This document shows, one piece after another, positions 18,740 through 27,953 of a stretch of 64,000 nucleotides of DNA (positions within the stretch are counted from its first letter, which is position 1; the number at the start of each line of letters is the position of its first letter). The notes below the pieces were generated by a model. That model had not been told where the DNA came from. It searched no databases and saw nothing but the letters and a program-made list of their open reading frames with translations. The stretch is from Pseudomonas sp. Marseille-Q3773 (GTDB lineage Bacteria > Pseudomonadota > Gammaproteobacteria > Pseudomonadales > Pseudomonadaceae): NCBI RefSeq assembly GCF_916618955.1, contig NZ_OU745390.1:3224001-3288000 (forward strand), given 5' to 3'. A program made the translations under genes and the position numbers.

Positions 18740-21700
18740 ATGAACCTGCCCGCCAAACACCACCCGGTGCTCGAGCTGTTCCACCCCGCCGTGCGCACCT
18801 GGTTCCGTCGCCACTTCGCCACGGTGACCGATGCCCAGGCACAGGCCTGGCCGTTGATCCATGCCGGCCAGTCGATGCTGCTGGCGGCGCCGACCGGCTC
18901 AGGCAAGACCCTCAGCGCATTCCTGGCCGTGCTCGACGAACTGTTCCGCCAGGGCCTGGAGCACCAGGGCGAGCTGCCTGCACACACCCAAGTGATCTAC
19001 GTTTCGCCACTCAAGGCGCTGTCCAACGATATCCGCCTGAACCTGCAGGCTCCGCTCGAAGGCATCAGCCAGGCGCTTGTCGAACAGGGCCTCAGCGCCC
19101 CGCGCATCACCACGGCCGTGCGCACCGGCGACACGCCACAAAAGGAACGCGCCGCCATGCGCAAGCTGGCACCGCACATCCTGGTGACCACACCCGAATC
19201 GCTCTACGTGCTGATGGGCTCGGCTTCGGGCCGTGAGGGCCTGGCCAGCGTGCATACGGTGATTGTCGATGAGATCCACGCCTTGGCCGGCAACAAGCGC
19301 GGCGCCCATCTGGCATTGACCCTGGAGCGTATGCAGGCCCTGTGTCGGAGGCCACTGCGGCGTATCGGCCTGTCGGCCACGCAACGCCCGGTCGAACGGG
19401 TGGCGCAATTCCTGGTCGGCACCGGGCGCCCCTGCGCGATCGTCGATGTCGGCCATGCACGGCAGCGCGACCTGGCCATCGAAGTGCCGCCGGTACCGCT
19501 TGGCGCGGTGATGGCCACCGATGTCTGGGGCCTGGTCTACGACCGCCTGGCCGAGCTGGCACGGCAGCACCGCACCACCCTGGTGTTCGTCAATACCCGG
19601 CGCCTGGCCGAACGCATAACCCGCCACCTCAGCGACCGGCTGGGCAAGGAGGCGGTGGCCGCGCACCACGGCAGCCTGGCCAAGGAGCTGCGCCTGGATG
19701 CCGAGCAACGCTTGAAACGTGGCCAGTTGCAGGTGCTGGTGGCCACCGCGTCGCTGGAGCTGGGCATTGACATCGGCGACATCGACCTGGTCTGCCAGAT
19801 CTCCTCGCCAGGTTCGATCGCGGCCTTCCTGCAGCGGGTTGGCCGCGCCGGCCACCAGGTCGATGGCGTGCCCAAGGGGCGCCTGTTCGCGACCTCTCGC
19901 GATGACCTGATCGAATGCGTAGCCCTGCTCGACTGCGTCCGCCGCGGCGAGCTGGACGAACTCCATATACCCCGGGCGCCACTGGACGTCCTGGCCCAGC
20001 AGATCGTTGCCGAGGCCAGCAACCAGGCGTGGCACGAACAGGCCTTGTACGACTGCCTGCGCCAGGCCACGCCCTACGCCGAACTCGACCTGCAACACTA
20101 CCAGGCCCTGTTGCGCATGCTCGCCGAAGGTTATAACGGCCGCCAGGGCGTGCGCAGCGCCTACCTGCACCGCGACGCAGTCAGCGGCACCTTGCGCGGC
20201 CGTCGGGGCAGCCAGCTGACCGCGCTGACCAGTGGCGGCACCATCCCCGACAACGCCGACTACGCCGTGTTGCTCGAACCACAGGCGCTGAACATCGGCA
20301 GCGTCAACGAAGACTTTGCGGTGGAGAGTATCGCCGGCGATATCTTCCAGCTGGGTAACGCCTCCTATCGCATCTTGCGCGTGGAACCGGGGCGGGTGCG
20401 GGTGGAAGATGCGCAAGGCCTGCCGCCGACCATTCCGTTCTGGCTGGGTGAGGCGCCAGGGCGAAGTGACGAGCTGTCTGCCGCAGTGGCGCGGCTACAG
20501 GCGCAGATCGACCAGCACCTGGCGCAGGCCGGCGGCAACCTGGCAGAGGTGCTGGCGTGGTTGCAGGATACCTTCGAACTGGGCCAGGACAGCGCCAGCC
20601 AGCTGCTGGACTACCTGGCCCGCACCCGCGAAGTGCTCGGCGCCCTGCCCTCGCAGGAGACGCTGGTGATGGAGCGCTTCTTCGATGAGTCCGGCGGTAC
20701 CCAGCTGATCATCCATTCCCCCTATGGCAGCCGCATTAACCGCGCCTGGGGCCTGGCCCTGCGCAAGCGCTTCTGCCGTACCTTCAATTTCGAGTTGCAG
20801 GCAGCCGCCAGCGAGGACGCCATCGTGCTGTCGCTGTCGACCAGCCACAGTTTCGAACTGGACGAGGTATGGCGTTACCTGAACAGCCGCAGCGCCGAGC
20901 CGATCCTCGTCCAGGCCCTGCTCGATGCGCCGTTGTTCGGCGTACGCTGGCGCTGGAACGCCAGCGTGGCCATGGCCTTGCCGCGCTTCATCGGCGGACG
21001 CAAGGTGGCGCCACAGATCCAGCGGATAAAGAGCGAAGACCTGGTCGCCGCCGTGTTCCCCGACCAGATCGCCTGCCTGGAAAACATCACCGGCGAGCGG
21101 CAGATTCCCGATCACCCGCTGGTCGAGCAAACCCTGGATGACTGCCTCCACGAAGCGATGGACAGCGAAGGCTGGCTGGCCCTGCTGCGGCGCATGGAAA
21201 GCGGTGCGGTGCGCCTGCTGTGCCGCGACCTGCCGGCCCCTTCGCCGCTGGCTTCGGCCATTCTCAATGCCCGGCCCTATGCCTTCCTGGATGACGCCCC
21301 GCTGGAAGAGCGGCGCACCCAGGCCGTGCTCAACCGGCGCTGGAACGAGGTACACAGCGGCGACGACCTGGGCGCGCTGGATGCCGATGCCATTGCTGCC
21401 GTGGCCGCGGAGGCCTGGCCACAGCCCGGTAATGCCGACGAAATGCATGAAGCGTTGATGGGGCTGGGCGTCATCAGCCAGGACGAAGTGCGGGAAAACG
21501 CCAGTTGGAACATGCTGTTGCGCCAGTTGGCCAAAGCCGGGCGGGCCATGCGCCTGGTGGAAGAAGGGCTGTGGCTGGCGCGCGAACGCTTGGGCCTGTT
21601 GCACACGCTGTACCCCGGTGCCCGGCTGGAGCCGGCGCTGGCGGTTTTGCCCGGCTTCGCTCAGGCTACCGAAGCGGACAACGCGCTTGTCGAACTGCTG

Positions 21701-23014
21701 CGCGCCCGTCTCAGCGGCCACGGCCCGCTGACCCAGGCACAGATTGCCGCACCGCTGGGCAAGCCGGCGCAGGCCATCGAACAGGCCCTGGCCCGTCTGG
21801 AAGCTGAAGGCTATGTACTGCGCGGCCATTTCAGCCCGGGTACAAGCGACCTGCAGTGGTGCGAGCGCCACTTGCTGGCGCGCATTCACCGCTACACGGT
21901 CAAACGCCTGCGCCGGGAAATCGAGCCGGTCAGCCTGCAGGACTTCATGCGCTTTCTGTTCGACTGGCAGCACCTGGCCGATGGCCACCGCCTGCGCGGA
22001 CCGGACGCCGTTGCCGAGGTGCTGGGCCAGCTGCAAGGCTTTCCGAGCGCGGCCGGCGCCTGGGAGGCCGAACTGCTGCCGGCTCGTATCGAGGACTACA
22101 GCCCGCACTGGCTCGACGATGCCTGTCGCAGCGGGCAGTTTGCCTGGAGCCGCCTGGCGACGACGGTGTCGAGCAGCACCTTGGCCAGCACGCCGCTGGT
22201 GCTGCTACCACGCCAGCACCTGAACGTGTGGCGCAGCCTTGCCCCGGTGCCCGCCCTGGGCAGCCTCGGCGCGCGGGCGCAACGCGTGCACGAAGTATTG
22301 CAGGCACAGGGCGCGCTGTTCTTCGACGAGCTGAGCCACGATGCCCACCTGCTGCCCAGCGAACTCGAGGCGGCCTTGCAAGAGCTGGTGGGCGCCGGCC
22401 TTGCCGGGGCCGACAGCTTCACCGGCTTGCGCAGCCTGATCACCCCAGCGGCGAAGCGCTCATCCCGCAACAGCAGACGTGGCCACCCGCCGCTGTCCAG
22501 CAGCATGTCCAATGCCGGGCGCTGGGCGTTGTTGCGCCGCGGTGAGGTGGAAGAAAACCAGCGCCTGGAGCACATCGCCCGGGCCTTGCTGAGACGCTAT
22601 GGTGTGGTCTGCTGGCGCCTGCTGGACCGCGAAAGCGACGTGCTGCCGCCATGGCGCGAGCTGCTGCGTTGCTACCACCGGCTGGAGGCGCGTGGCGAGA
22701 TTCGTGGCGGGCGCTTCATTGCCGGGTTGGCGGGGGAACAGTTCGCCTTGCCGGAGGCGGTAGCGCTGCTGCGCCAGGTACGCCGGCGCGAGCAGGACGG
22801 GGCGCTGGTAGCAGTAAGCGCCAGTGACCCGTTGAACCTGATCGGTTCATTGTTGCCGGGGGCGAAGGTGCCGGCGGTCGCTGGCAACCGCCTGCTGTAT
22901 CGCGATGGCGTGGCGGTGGCAGTTCGGGTGGCCGGACGCTATTCGTTCCTGGTCGAGGCGCCGGCCCAGGAGCAGGAAAGCTGGCGGCAGAAATTGCTGC
23001 GCCCCCCACTCTGA
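18740..23014 (+). CDS. lhr: Lhr-type ATP-dependent DNA helicase
   Basis: Large superfamily 2 helicase of 1424 residues, probably a 3'-5' DNA or DNA:RNA helicase in repair. Walker A is APTGSGKT at about residues 50-57, the DEIH box is at about 177 (VIVDEIHALAGNKRG), and motif VI is QRVGRAGHQ. The Lhr-specific winged-helix and long C-terminal region follow. I chose the ATG at 18740 (MNLPAKHHPVLELF); the open frame runs 477 bp further upstream, but that part overlaps the antisense Nudix gene and is not protein-like. Length fits the long Lhr class, not the shorter ligase-associated class. Confidence 0.92.
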   Translation: MNLPAKHHPVLELFHPAVRTWFRRHFATVTDAQAQAWPLIHAGQSMLLAAPTGSGKTLSAFLAVLDELFRQGLEHQGELPAHTQVIYVSPLKALSNDIRLNLQAPLEGISQALVEQGLSAPRITTAVRTGDTPQKERAAMRKLAPHILVTTPESLYVLMGSASGREGLASVHTVIVDEIHALAGNKRGAHLALTLERMQALCRRPLRRIGLSATQRPVERVAQFLVGTGRPCAIVDVGHARQRDLAIEVPPVPLGAVMATDVWGLVYDRLAELARQHRTTLVFVNTRRLAERITRHLSDRLGKEAVAAHHGSLAKELRLDAEQRLKRGQLQVLVATASLELGIDIGDIDLVCQISSPGSIAAFLQRVGRAGHQVDGVPKGRLFATSRDDLIECVALLDCVRRGELDELHIPRAPLDVLAQQIVAEASNQAWHEQALYDCLRQATPYAELDLQHYQALLRMLAEGYNGRQGVRSAYLHRDAVSGTLRGRRGSQLTALTSGGTIPDNADYAVLLEPQALNIGSVNEDFAVESIAGDIFQLGNASYRILRVEPGRVRVEDAQGLPPTIPFWLGEAPGRSDELSAAVARLQAQIDQHLAQAGGNLAEVLAWLQDTFELGQDSASQLLDYLARTREVLGALPSQETLVMERFFDESGGTQLIIHSPYGSRINRAWGLALRKRFCRTFNFELQAAASEDAIVLSLSTSHSFELDEVWRYLNSRSAEPILVQALLDAPLFGVRWRWNASVAMALPRFIGGRKVAPQIQRIKSEDLVAAVFPDQIACLENITGERQIPDHPLVEQTLDDCLHEAMDSEGWLALLRRMESGAVRLLCRDLPAPSPLASAILNARPYAFLDDAPLEERRTQAVLNRRWNEVHSGDDLGALDADAIAAVAAEAWPQPGNADEMHEALMGLGVISQDEVRENASWNMLLRQLAKAGRAMRLVEEGLWLARERLGLLHTLYPGARLEPALAVLPGFAQATEADNALVELLRARLSGHGPLTQAQIAAPLGKPAQAIEQALARLEAEGYVLRGHFSPGTSDLQWCERHLLARIHRYTVKRLRREIEPVSLQDFMRFLFDWQHLADGHRLRGPDAVAEVLGQLQGFPSAAGAWEAELLPARIEDYSPHWLDDACRSGQFAWSRLATTVSSSTLASTPLVLLPRQHLNVWRSLAPVPALGSLGARAQRVHEVLQAQGALFFDELSHDAHLLPSELEAALQELVGAGLAGADSFTGLRSLITPAAKRSSRNSRRGHPPLSSSMSNAGRWALLRRGEVEENQRLEHIARALLRRYGVVCWRLLDRESDVLPPWRELLRCYHRLEARGEIRGGRFIAGLAGEQFALPEAVALLRQVRRREQDGALVAVSASDPLNLIGSLLPGAKVPAVAGNRLLYRDGVAVAVRVAGRYSFLVEAPAQEQESWRQKLLRPPL

Positions 23015-23151
23015 CGTGCTCTCAACCGGCCTGTAGCAACGCGGGCATGCTGCTCGCTACCTCGATTTAATTTTGCACAGCCTTGCAACTTGGCTATGGT
23101 CGGGGTTTGCCCCAGGCCCTGAGCCTGACCGCGCCATCGCAAGGACCCTGT

Positions 23152-24762
23152 ATGAGCCTGTCACTTCTCAGCCGCTATGCCTTTTTCGCCGCCTGTGTGC
23201 TGTTCACCCTGGCGAGCCTGCCGTTCATCCATCATGAATGGTTGTGGCCTTTCACCCTGACCAGCGCCGTCCTCAGCCTGATTGGCCTGTCCGACCTGCT
23301 GCAGCAACGCCATGCGGTGCGTCGCAACTACCCGATCCTGGGCAACATCCGCTACCTGGTCGAGGCCATTCGCCCGGAAATCCGCCAGTACCTGCTGGAG
23401 GCCGACAGCGATGCCCTGCCGTTCTCGCGTGCCCAGCGCTCGCTTGTGTATGCGCGGGCGAAGAACGAAGCCTCCGACAAACCCTTCGGCACCCTGATCG
23501 ACGTGTACGAGTCCGGATTCGAGTTCATCGGCCACTCCATGCGCCCGGCGCCACTGGCCGACCCGGCAAGCTTCCGCGTCATGGTCGGCGGGCCGCAGTG
23601 CAGCCAGCCGTATTCGGCGTCGATCTTCAACATTTCGGCCATGAGCTTCGGCTCGCTCAGCGCCAACGCCATTCGCGCGCTCAACCAGGGCGCCAAGCTG
23701 GGCAATTTCCACCATGACACTGGCGAAGGCAGCATCAGCCCCTATCACCGCGAACACGGTGGCGACCTGGTCTGGGAACTGGGCAGCGGTTACTTCGGCT
23801 GCCGCACGCCGGATGGGCGCTTCGACCCCGAACGTTTCGCCGCCCAGGCGCGCAGTCCGGAGGTGCGGATGATCGAGATCAAGATGAGCCAGGGTGCCAA
23901 GCCCGGCCACGGCGGCATCCTGCCCAAGCACAAGGTGACCCGGGAAATCGCCGAAACCCGTGGTGTACTGATGGGTGAAGACTGCATTTCACCGTCACGC
24001 CACAGCGCCTTCTCCACCCCCATCGAAATGATGCAGTTCATCGCCCGGCTGCGTGAACTGTCTGGCGGCAAACCGGTGGGCTTCAAGTTCTGCCTGGGTC
24101 ACCCATGGGAGTTCATGGGCATCGCCAAGGCCATGCTGGAAACCGGCATTCTGCCCGACTTCATCGTCGTCGATGGCAAGGAGGGCGGCACCGGCGCCGC
24201 GCCGGTGGAGTTCACCGACCACATCGGCGTACCGTTGCGCGAAGGCCTGCTGTTCGTGCACAACACCCTGGTCGGCCTGAACCTGCGCGACAAGATCAAG
24301 CTAGGCGCCAGCGGCAAGATTGTCAGTGCCTTTGACATCGCCAGCGTGCTGGCCATCGGTGCCGACTGGGCCAACTCGGCGCGCGGCTTCATGTTCGCCA
24401 TCGGCTGCATCCAGTCGCAGAGCTGCCACACCAACAAGTGCCCAACCGGCGTGGCCACGCAAGACCCGCTGCGCCAGCGCGCGCTGGTAGTGCCGGACAA
24501 GGCCCAGCGGGTATTCAATTTCCACCACAACACCTTGCGTGCGCTGGCCGAGATGCTTGCAGCAGCGGGCCTGGAGCATCCAGCACAGCTGGAAGCCAAG
24601 CACCTGGTGCGGCGCATCTCCGCGACCGAGATCAAGCTGTTCTCGCAGATGCATGTGTTCCTGAAGCCGGGGGAACTGCTGACTGGCGAGGTGAACGGGC
24701 AGTTCTATTCGCGCATGTGGCAACTGGCCCGGGCGGACAGTTTCGAGCCGATGGCAGCCTGA
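23152..24762 (+). CDS. FMN-binding glutamate-synthase-like membrane protein
   Basis: A 536-residue protein with two N-terminal hydrophobic helices (YAFFAACVLFTLASLPFI and WPFTLTSAVLSLIGL) followed by a domain like the FMN/Fe-S synthase part of GltB (FGSLSANAIRALNQGAKLG, VDGKEGGTGAAP, CIQSQSCHTNKCPTGVATQ). The cysteines of the cluster motif are present. The glutaminase domain is absent, so this is not a full glutamate synthase; family members of this kind have no firm function. It ends only 4 bp from the stop of the convergent GT39 gene, which marks the edge of the gtr cluster. Confidence 0.88.
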   Translation: MSLSLLSRYAFFAACVLFTLASLPFIHHEWLWPFTLTSAVLSLIGLSDLLQQRHAVRRNYPILGNIRYLVEAIRPEIRQYLLEADSDALPFSRAQRSLVYARAKNEASDKPFGTLIDVYESGFEFIGHSMRPAPLADPASFRVMVGGPQCSQPYSASIFNISAMSFGSLSANAIRALNQGAKLGNFHHDTGEGSISPYHREHGGDLVWELGSGYFGCRTPDGRFDPERFAAQARSPEVRMIEIKMSQGAKPGHGGILPKHKVTREIAETRGVLMGEDCISPSRHSAFSTPIEMMQFIARLRELSGGKPVGFKFCLGHPWEFMGIAKAMLETGILPDFIVVDGKEGGTGAAPVEFTDHIGVPLREGLLFVHNTLVGLNLRDKIKLGASGKIVSAFDIASVLAIGADWANSARGFMFAIGCIQSQSCHTNKCPTGVATQDPLRQRALVVPDKAQRVFNFHHNTLRALAEMLAAAGLEHPAQLEAKHLVRRISATEIKLFSQMHVFLKPGELLTGEVNGQFYSRMWQLARADSFEPMAA

Positions 24763-24766
24763 GCGC

Positions 24767-26275
24767 TCAGTTGTTTCGTGCCGATTGCTCGGGCATTGCA
24801 AATAGCAGTGCCCGAGAATCACCCTTGTCCACCTCTTCCAGCTTGACCCAATCCAGCAGCATCCGTTTCTCGATCTCAGTGGCTTCACCACTGGCCACCC
24901 ACCAGACTCTTTTGTAGTGGCTTGCCAACCTCCGCGGTTCCGACACGATTTGTTCAGGCCTTGACGGGTAAAGCATGTTGGCAGCATCGGGCTCATCAAC
25001 GCTGTAAACCAGCGGTGCCACACCTGTCTTATTGTAGAAATCAATCGTAAGCGACCAGAAAACGTTGTTACCAATCAGCAATGCATCACCGGCTCGCCAG
25101 CGCACGGCAACCTGGCCCATGACGTAATCAAACCGGTTGTTGACCCATTCGCTGCCACCGCGCAAGTTGAACGCCCGGTTGTACAATTTTGCCAGACCGC
25201 CCCCCTCCAAGAGCAGGCAGGCGATGAATAGCGTGACCTGCCATTTCCATCGAAGTCCCTTGATTGCTATCGCCAGCAATATGGGTAACCCCAGAAATGC
25301 AAACACGAGGTAGCGCTCCATATACAACGGCAGGGTAAGAGAGAACAGCCATGCCGCACACAAAGGTACAAAGCAGTAGATGACCAGTAATGCGCCAGGG
25401 TTATGAGGCCCGCCGTTTTGCCGAACAACCCGAGCGGCCGCTGTAATGATCAGGACCGTCAGCACCATCGTCATGACGCCAACAACCGACGAATCGCCAT
25501 CTAGCATGAATGCAACCCAGAGGCTCTGCGGAATGCTGGCTAGCGTCACTGGCGCGATCCAACTTACCTTCCCGGTATTGTGATGGATCTGCTCATACAA
25601 GGTCGGAAGCCACGGCAGGTAAGCAACGGCAATGGCCAGATTGAAGAACCACCACTGGTGCATGCTGATCAAGCGCCGCCCGCCCGGCGCCCGGGCCAAC
25701 AGAACATACATCCAGCTGGCGAGCGCCCCCAAAGCAGCAAAGTAATGGGTATAGAAACCGGCAATCATCAAAAGCGAATAACCCAGCAAGTAACGGGTGT
25801 ACTGCCGCTGTGCCCATGACACCAACAGGTAGGCCGCAGACAGCATGAGCAAGCCGAGCAACGCATACATGCGGACTTCCTGGCTGTAATAAACAGCAAT
25901 CGGAAACATGGCCAACAATAGCCCCGCCATCGCGGCGATGCGTCGCGAGGCCATGCGATGCGCCAATAGCATACCCACTGCAACCGTCATTACACCAAGA
26001 ACGACACTAAAACTACGGACAGCCACGACCCCATCGCCAAAGCCTGATATCCACGCATGTAAAAGCAGATAGTACAAAGGCGGATGAACGTCCTGGGCCG
26101 TGAAGAATATTGCGCGGATTATCGGCATTCTAGCCAGCCATACGCTGTAAGCTTCATCGAACCAGACAACTTGCAGGTCAAGTTGGTGAAGCCGCACAGC
26201 GAGTGCCAGCAACAGAATCCCCGCCACAACAAGCGAACTTGTCAACCGTGCTCGCCAGTCAACATGAATGCGCAT
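24767..26275 (-). CDS. GT39-family membrane glycosyltransferase
   Basis: A 502-residue protein with about ten membrane segments, like the ArnT/PMT group that transfers sugar from a polyprenyl-phosphate donor on the periplasmic side. The acidic first loop WFDEAYSVWLARMP and DVHPPLYYLLLHAW are characteristic. The base composition is visibly lower in GC than the neighbours. It overlaps the upstream gtrB-like gene by one base. Together with gtrB and gtrA it resembles three-gene clusters that add a side-chain sugar to O-antigen or another surface glycan: GtrA flips, GtrB loads the lipid carrier, and this enzyme performs the final transfer. The acceptor is unknown. Confidence 0.85.
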   Translation of the reverse strand: MRIHVDWRARLTSSLVVAGILLLALAVRLHQLDLQVVWFDEAYSVWLARMPIIRAIFFTAQDVHPPLYYLLLHAWISGFGDGVVAVRSFSVVLGVMTVAVGMLLAHRMASRRIAAMAGLLLAMFPIAVYYSQEVRMYALLGLLMLSAAYLLVSWAQRQYTRYLLGYSLLMIAGFYTHYFAALGALASWMYVLLARAPGGRRLISMHQWWFFNLAIAVAYLPWLPTLYEQIHHNTGKVSWIAPVTLASIPQSLWVAFMLDGDSSVVGVMTMVLTVLIITAAARVVRQNGGPHNPGALLVIYCFVPLCAAWLFSLTLPLYMERYLVFAFLGLPILLAIAIKGLRWKWQVTLFIACLLLEGGGLAKLYNRAFNLRGGSEWVNNRFDYVMGQVAVRWRAGDALLIGNNVFWSLTIDFYNKTGVAPLVYSVDEPDAANMLYPSRPEQIVSEPRRLASHYKRVWWVASGEATEIEKRMLLDWVKLEEVDKGDSRALLFAMPEQSARNN

Positions 26276-27237
26276 CAGCCCTCCTTGAAGGTCGAACGTG
26301 CCTGCCGACTGCTACGCTGTCCTGCCAAGGCCCGCACCACATAGCGAGGCCGATGCTTGGATTCCATGTAGATTCGCCCGATGTATTCACCCAGCACACC
26401 TATGCCGATCAACTGCACGCCTCCCAAAAACAGGATAGCGGTCATGAGTGAGGGATATCCGGGCACCGCGTTGCCGTGCAGCCATTTATCGATGACCTGC
26501 CAGACAGCTGAAGTCAGCGCGAGCAATGCGACTACACCGCCCACGTATGTCCAAAGCCGCAATGGCACAGTACTGAACGAAGTAATCCCATCCAACGCCA
26601 GATTCCACAGTCTCCAGCCGTTGAAACGACTCTTGCCGGCCATCCGCGAAGCGCGCTCATACTCGACCACTGCGGTCTTGAACCCTGGCCACGACAGCAT
26701 GCCCTTCATGAACAATTGCTGTTCGGGCATCAACTTGATCACCTCCACGACCTTGCGATCGAGCAGGCGGAAATCACCGACGTTTTCCTCAATGCGAATC
26801 TGCGAAATGCGGTTCAGCAGGAAGTAAAACCCCGCCGCCGTGTATCGCTTCAGATAACTGTCGCATGAACGGTCACGACGTTTGGCAAGCACGACATCGA
26901 AGCCTGCCCGCCACTGTTCGATCAGCTGGGGAATCACCTCGACCGGGTCTTGCAGGTCGACGTCGATTGGAATGACCGCATCGCCACTGGCCTGTTCCAG
27001 CCCGGCTAACAGCGCGGCTTCCTTGCCGAAGTTGCGCGAAAGGTCAATGAGAGCAACATCGGGATCACCCGCAATCAGCTGGCGAATCTGTTTTTCGGTT
27101 CCATCCTGACTGCCGTCATTGATGAAGATCAGTTCGACCTGATCAGACTGATTGGCAAGCGCCCGACGTACCGCGTCATAGAACGGCCTGATCGCCTGCT
27201 CCTCATTGAATACCGGCACGATCAGCGAAATATCCAT
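26275..27237 (-). CDS. gtrB: GtrB/ArnC-type GT2 polyprenyl-phosphate glycosyltransferase
   Basis: A 320-residue GT2 enzyme that loads a sugar onto undecaprenyl phosphate at the cytoplasmic face. I chose the ATG at 27237 ([19 protein letters not shown]), the conserved family start; the open frame upstream overlaps gtrA. Motifs are [18 protein letters not shown] and a GT2 C-terminal pair of membrane helices ([19 protein letters not shown] and [20 protein letters not shown]). It overlaps gtrA by 16 bases and the GT39 gene by one, so the three genes form one tight operon. Confidence 0.9.
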   Translation of the reverse strand: MDISLIVPVFNEEQAIRPFYDAVRRALANQSDQVELIFINDGSQDGTEKQIRQLIAGDPDVALIDLSRNFGKEAALLAGLEQASGDAVIPIDVDLQDPVEVIPQLIEQWRAGFDVVLAKRRDRSCDSYLKRYTAAGFYFLLNRISQIRIEENVGDFRLLDRKVVEVIKLMPEQQLFMKGMLSWPGFKTAVVEYERASRMAGKSRFNGWRLWNLALDGITSFSTVPLRLWTYVGGVVALLALTSAVWQVIDKWLHGNAVPGYPSLMTAILFLGGVQLIGIGVLGEYIGRIYMESKHRPRYVVRALAGQRSSRQARSTFKEG

Positions 27238-27602
27238 CTGCGCTTCTCCGTGAAGACCCATCGCGAAAACATGAAGCCCAGCAGCAGGCTGATCAGGCTG
27301 AACATCCCGACGGTCAACGGTGGTGGCCAACGCTGGCTGTCAGCGAAATACCCTAGTGACGCGCTGAGGCTGCCCATCCCTGCCACGAACACGCAGTAGC
27401 GCATGAGCGACACGGGCGCCCTGAACGTGAACCGGGCATTGGCGATGAACGAAAACGACAGTGCCACGATGAAAGCGACCAGATTGCTGAGTGCCTGGTC
27501 ATTGCCCTCCAGCTGCATCATGGCAAACACTGCCACGTGAATAGCGGTATTGAAGACGCCCACGATCAGGTATTTGAGAAATGTCGGCATTCTGCGTGCC
27601 AT
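27222..27602 (-). CDS. gtrA: GtrA-family membrane protein (putative glycolipid flippase)
   Basis: A 126-residue protein with four membrane helices, starting [20 protein letters not shown], the typical GtrA opening. The family is thought to flip polyprenyl-linked sugar across the inner membrane. I chose the ATG at 27602; the open frame continues upstream to 27860 but runs antisense through a ykgB remnant and looks non-coding. It is the first gene of the gtrA-gtrB-GT39 operon. Its start lies only about 45 bp from the remnant. Confidence 0.85.
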   Translation of the reverse strand: MARRMPTFLKYLIVGVFNTAIHVAVFAMMQLEGNDQALSNLVAFIVALSFSFIANARFTFRAPVSLMRYCVFVAGMGSLSASLGYFADSQRWPPPLTVGMFSLISLLLGFMFSRWVFTEKRRWIFR

Positions 27603-27621
27603 GCGTGTTCGAGCCTTCCCG

Positions 27622-27656
27622 GTCTGGCTTTCGCGCCAAATTAGGTGAAACCAGAC
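27622..27656. repeat. Imperfect inverted repeat at the gtr cluster edge
   Basis: GTCTGGcTTTC (27622-27632) and GAAACCAGAC (27647-27656) form an imperfect dyad between the gtrA start and the ykgB remnant. It could be the gtrA promoter region, an operator or a scar of the recombination that brought the cluster. Confidence 0.4.
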
Positions 27657-27900
27657 AACAGCACTACTGACAGAAATGCCAGTTGACGGCTTGGCGGCAG
27701 TAGCAGGAGGCGCGCTGTGCGCACTGACCTTCATCGCGACGCTGTCGATTCTGTTCGCCGTGCCCATCTGGGAATCCGGCTCTGGCGGCTTTCCATGGCT
27801 CAACCACAATGGCTCGTGCCTGATCAAGGTCCTGGCCTTGCTGGGCATCAGTCTGACCATCCTGGCCCAAGGCCTGACCCGGCTAACACTGGCAAGCTGA
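27649..27900 (+). pseudogene. C-terminal remnant of a YkgB/DUF417 membrane protein gene
   Basis: The frame from 27649, after an in-frame TGA, encodes about 83 residues that align by eye with the C-terminal third of E. coli YkgB: GGALCALTFIATLSILF corresponds to GGLMAFTTPLVTLSFLI, GGFPWLNHNGSCLIK to HGFPYLSGAGRLVLKD, and ALLGISLTILA to LMLAGAVMIMA. The N-terminal two thirds of this normally ~190-residue inner-membrane protein are missing. What replaces them is the gtr cluster, which runs in the opposite direction. An ATG at 27676 could start a 74-residue product, but it would lack most of the protein. I infer disruption by arrival of the gtr genes. Confidence 0.7.
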
Positions 27901-27920
27901 TCACGCCGGGAGCTGAAAGC

Positions 27921-27950
27921 AAAGCCCCGGCTTTTGAGGCCGGGGCTTTA
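27921..27950. terminator. Bidirectional rho-independent terminator
   Basis: AAAGCCCCGGC, loop ttttgag, GCCGGGGCTTT forms a strong GC stem flanked by A and T runs. It lies between the ykgB remnant and the convergent stop of the amino acid permease gene. Confidence 0.9.
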
Positions 27951-27953
27951 GGG

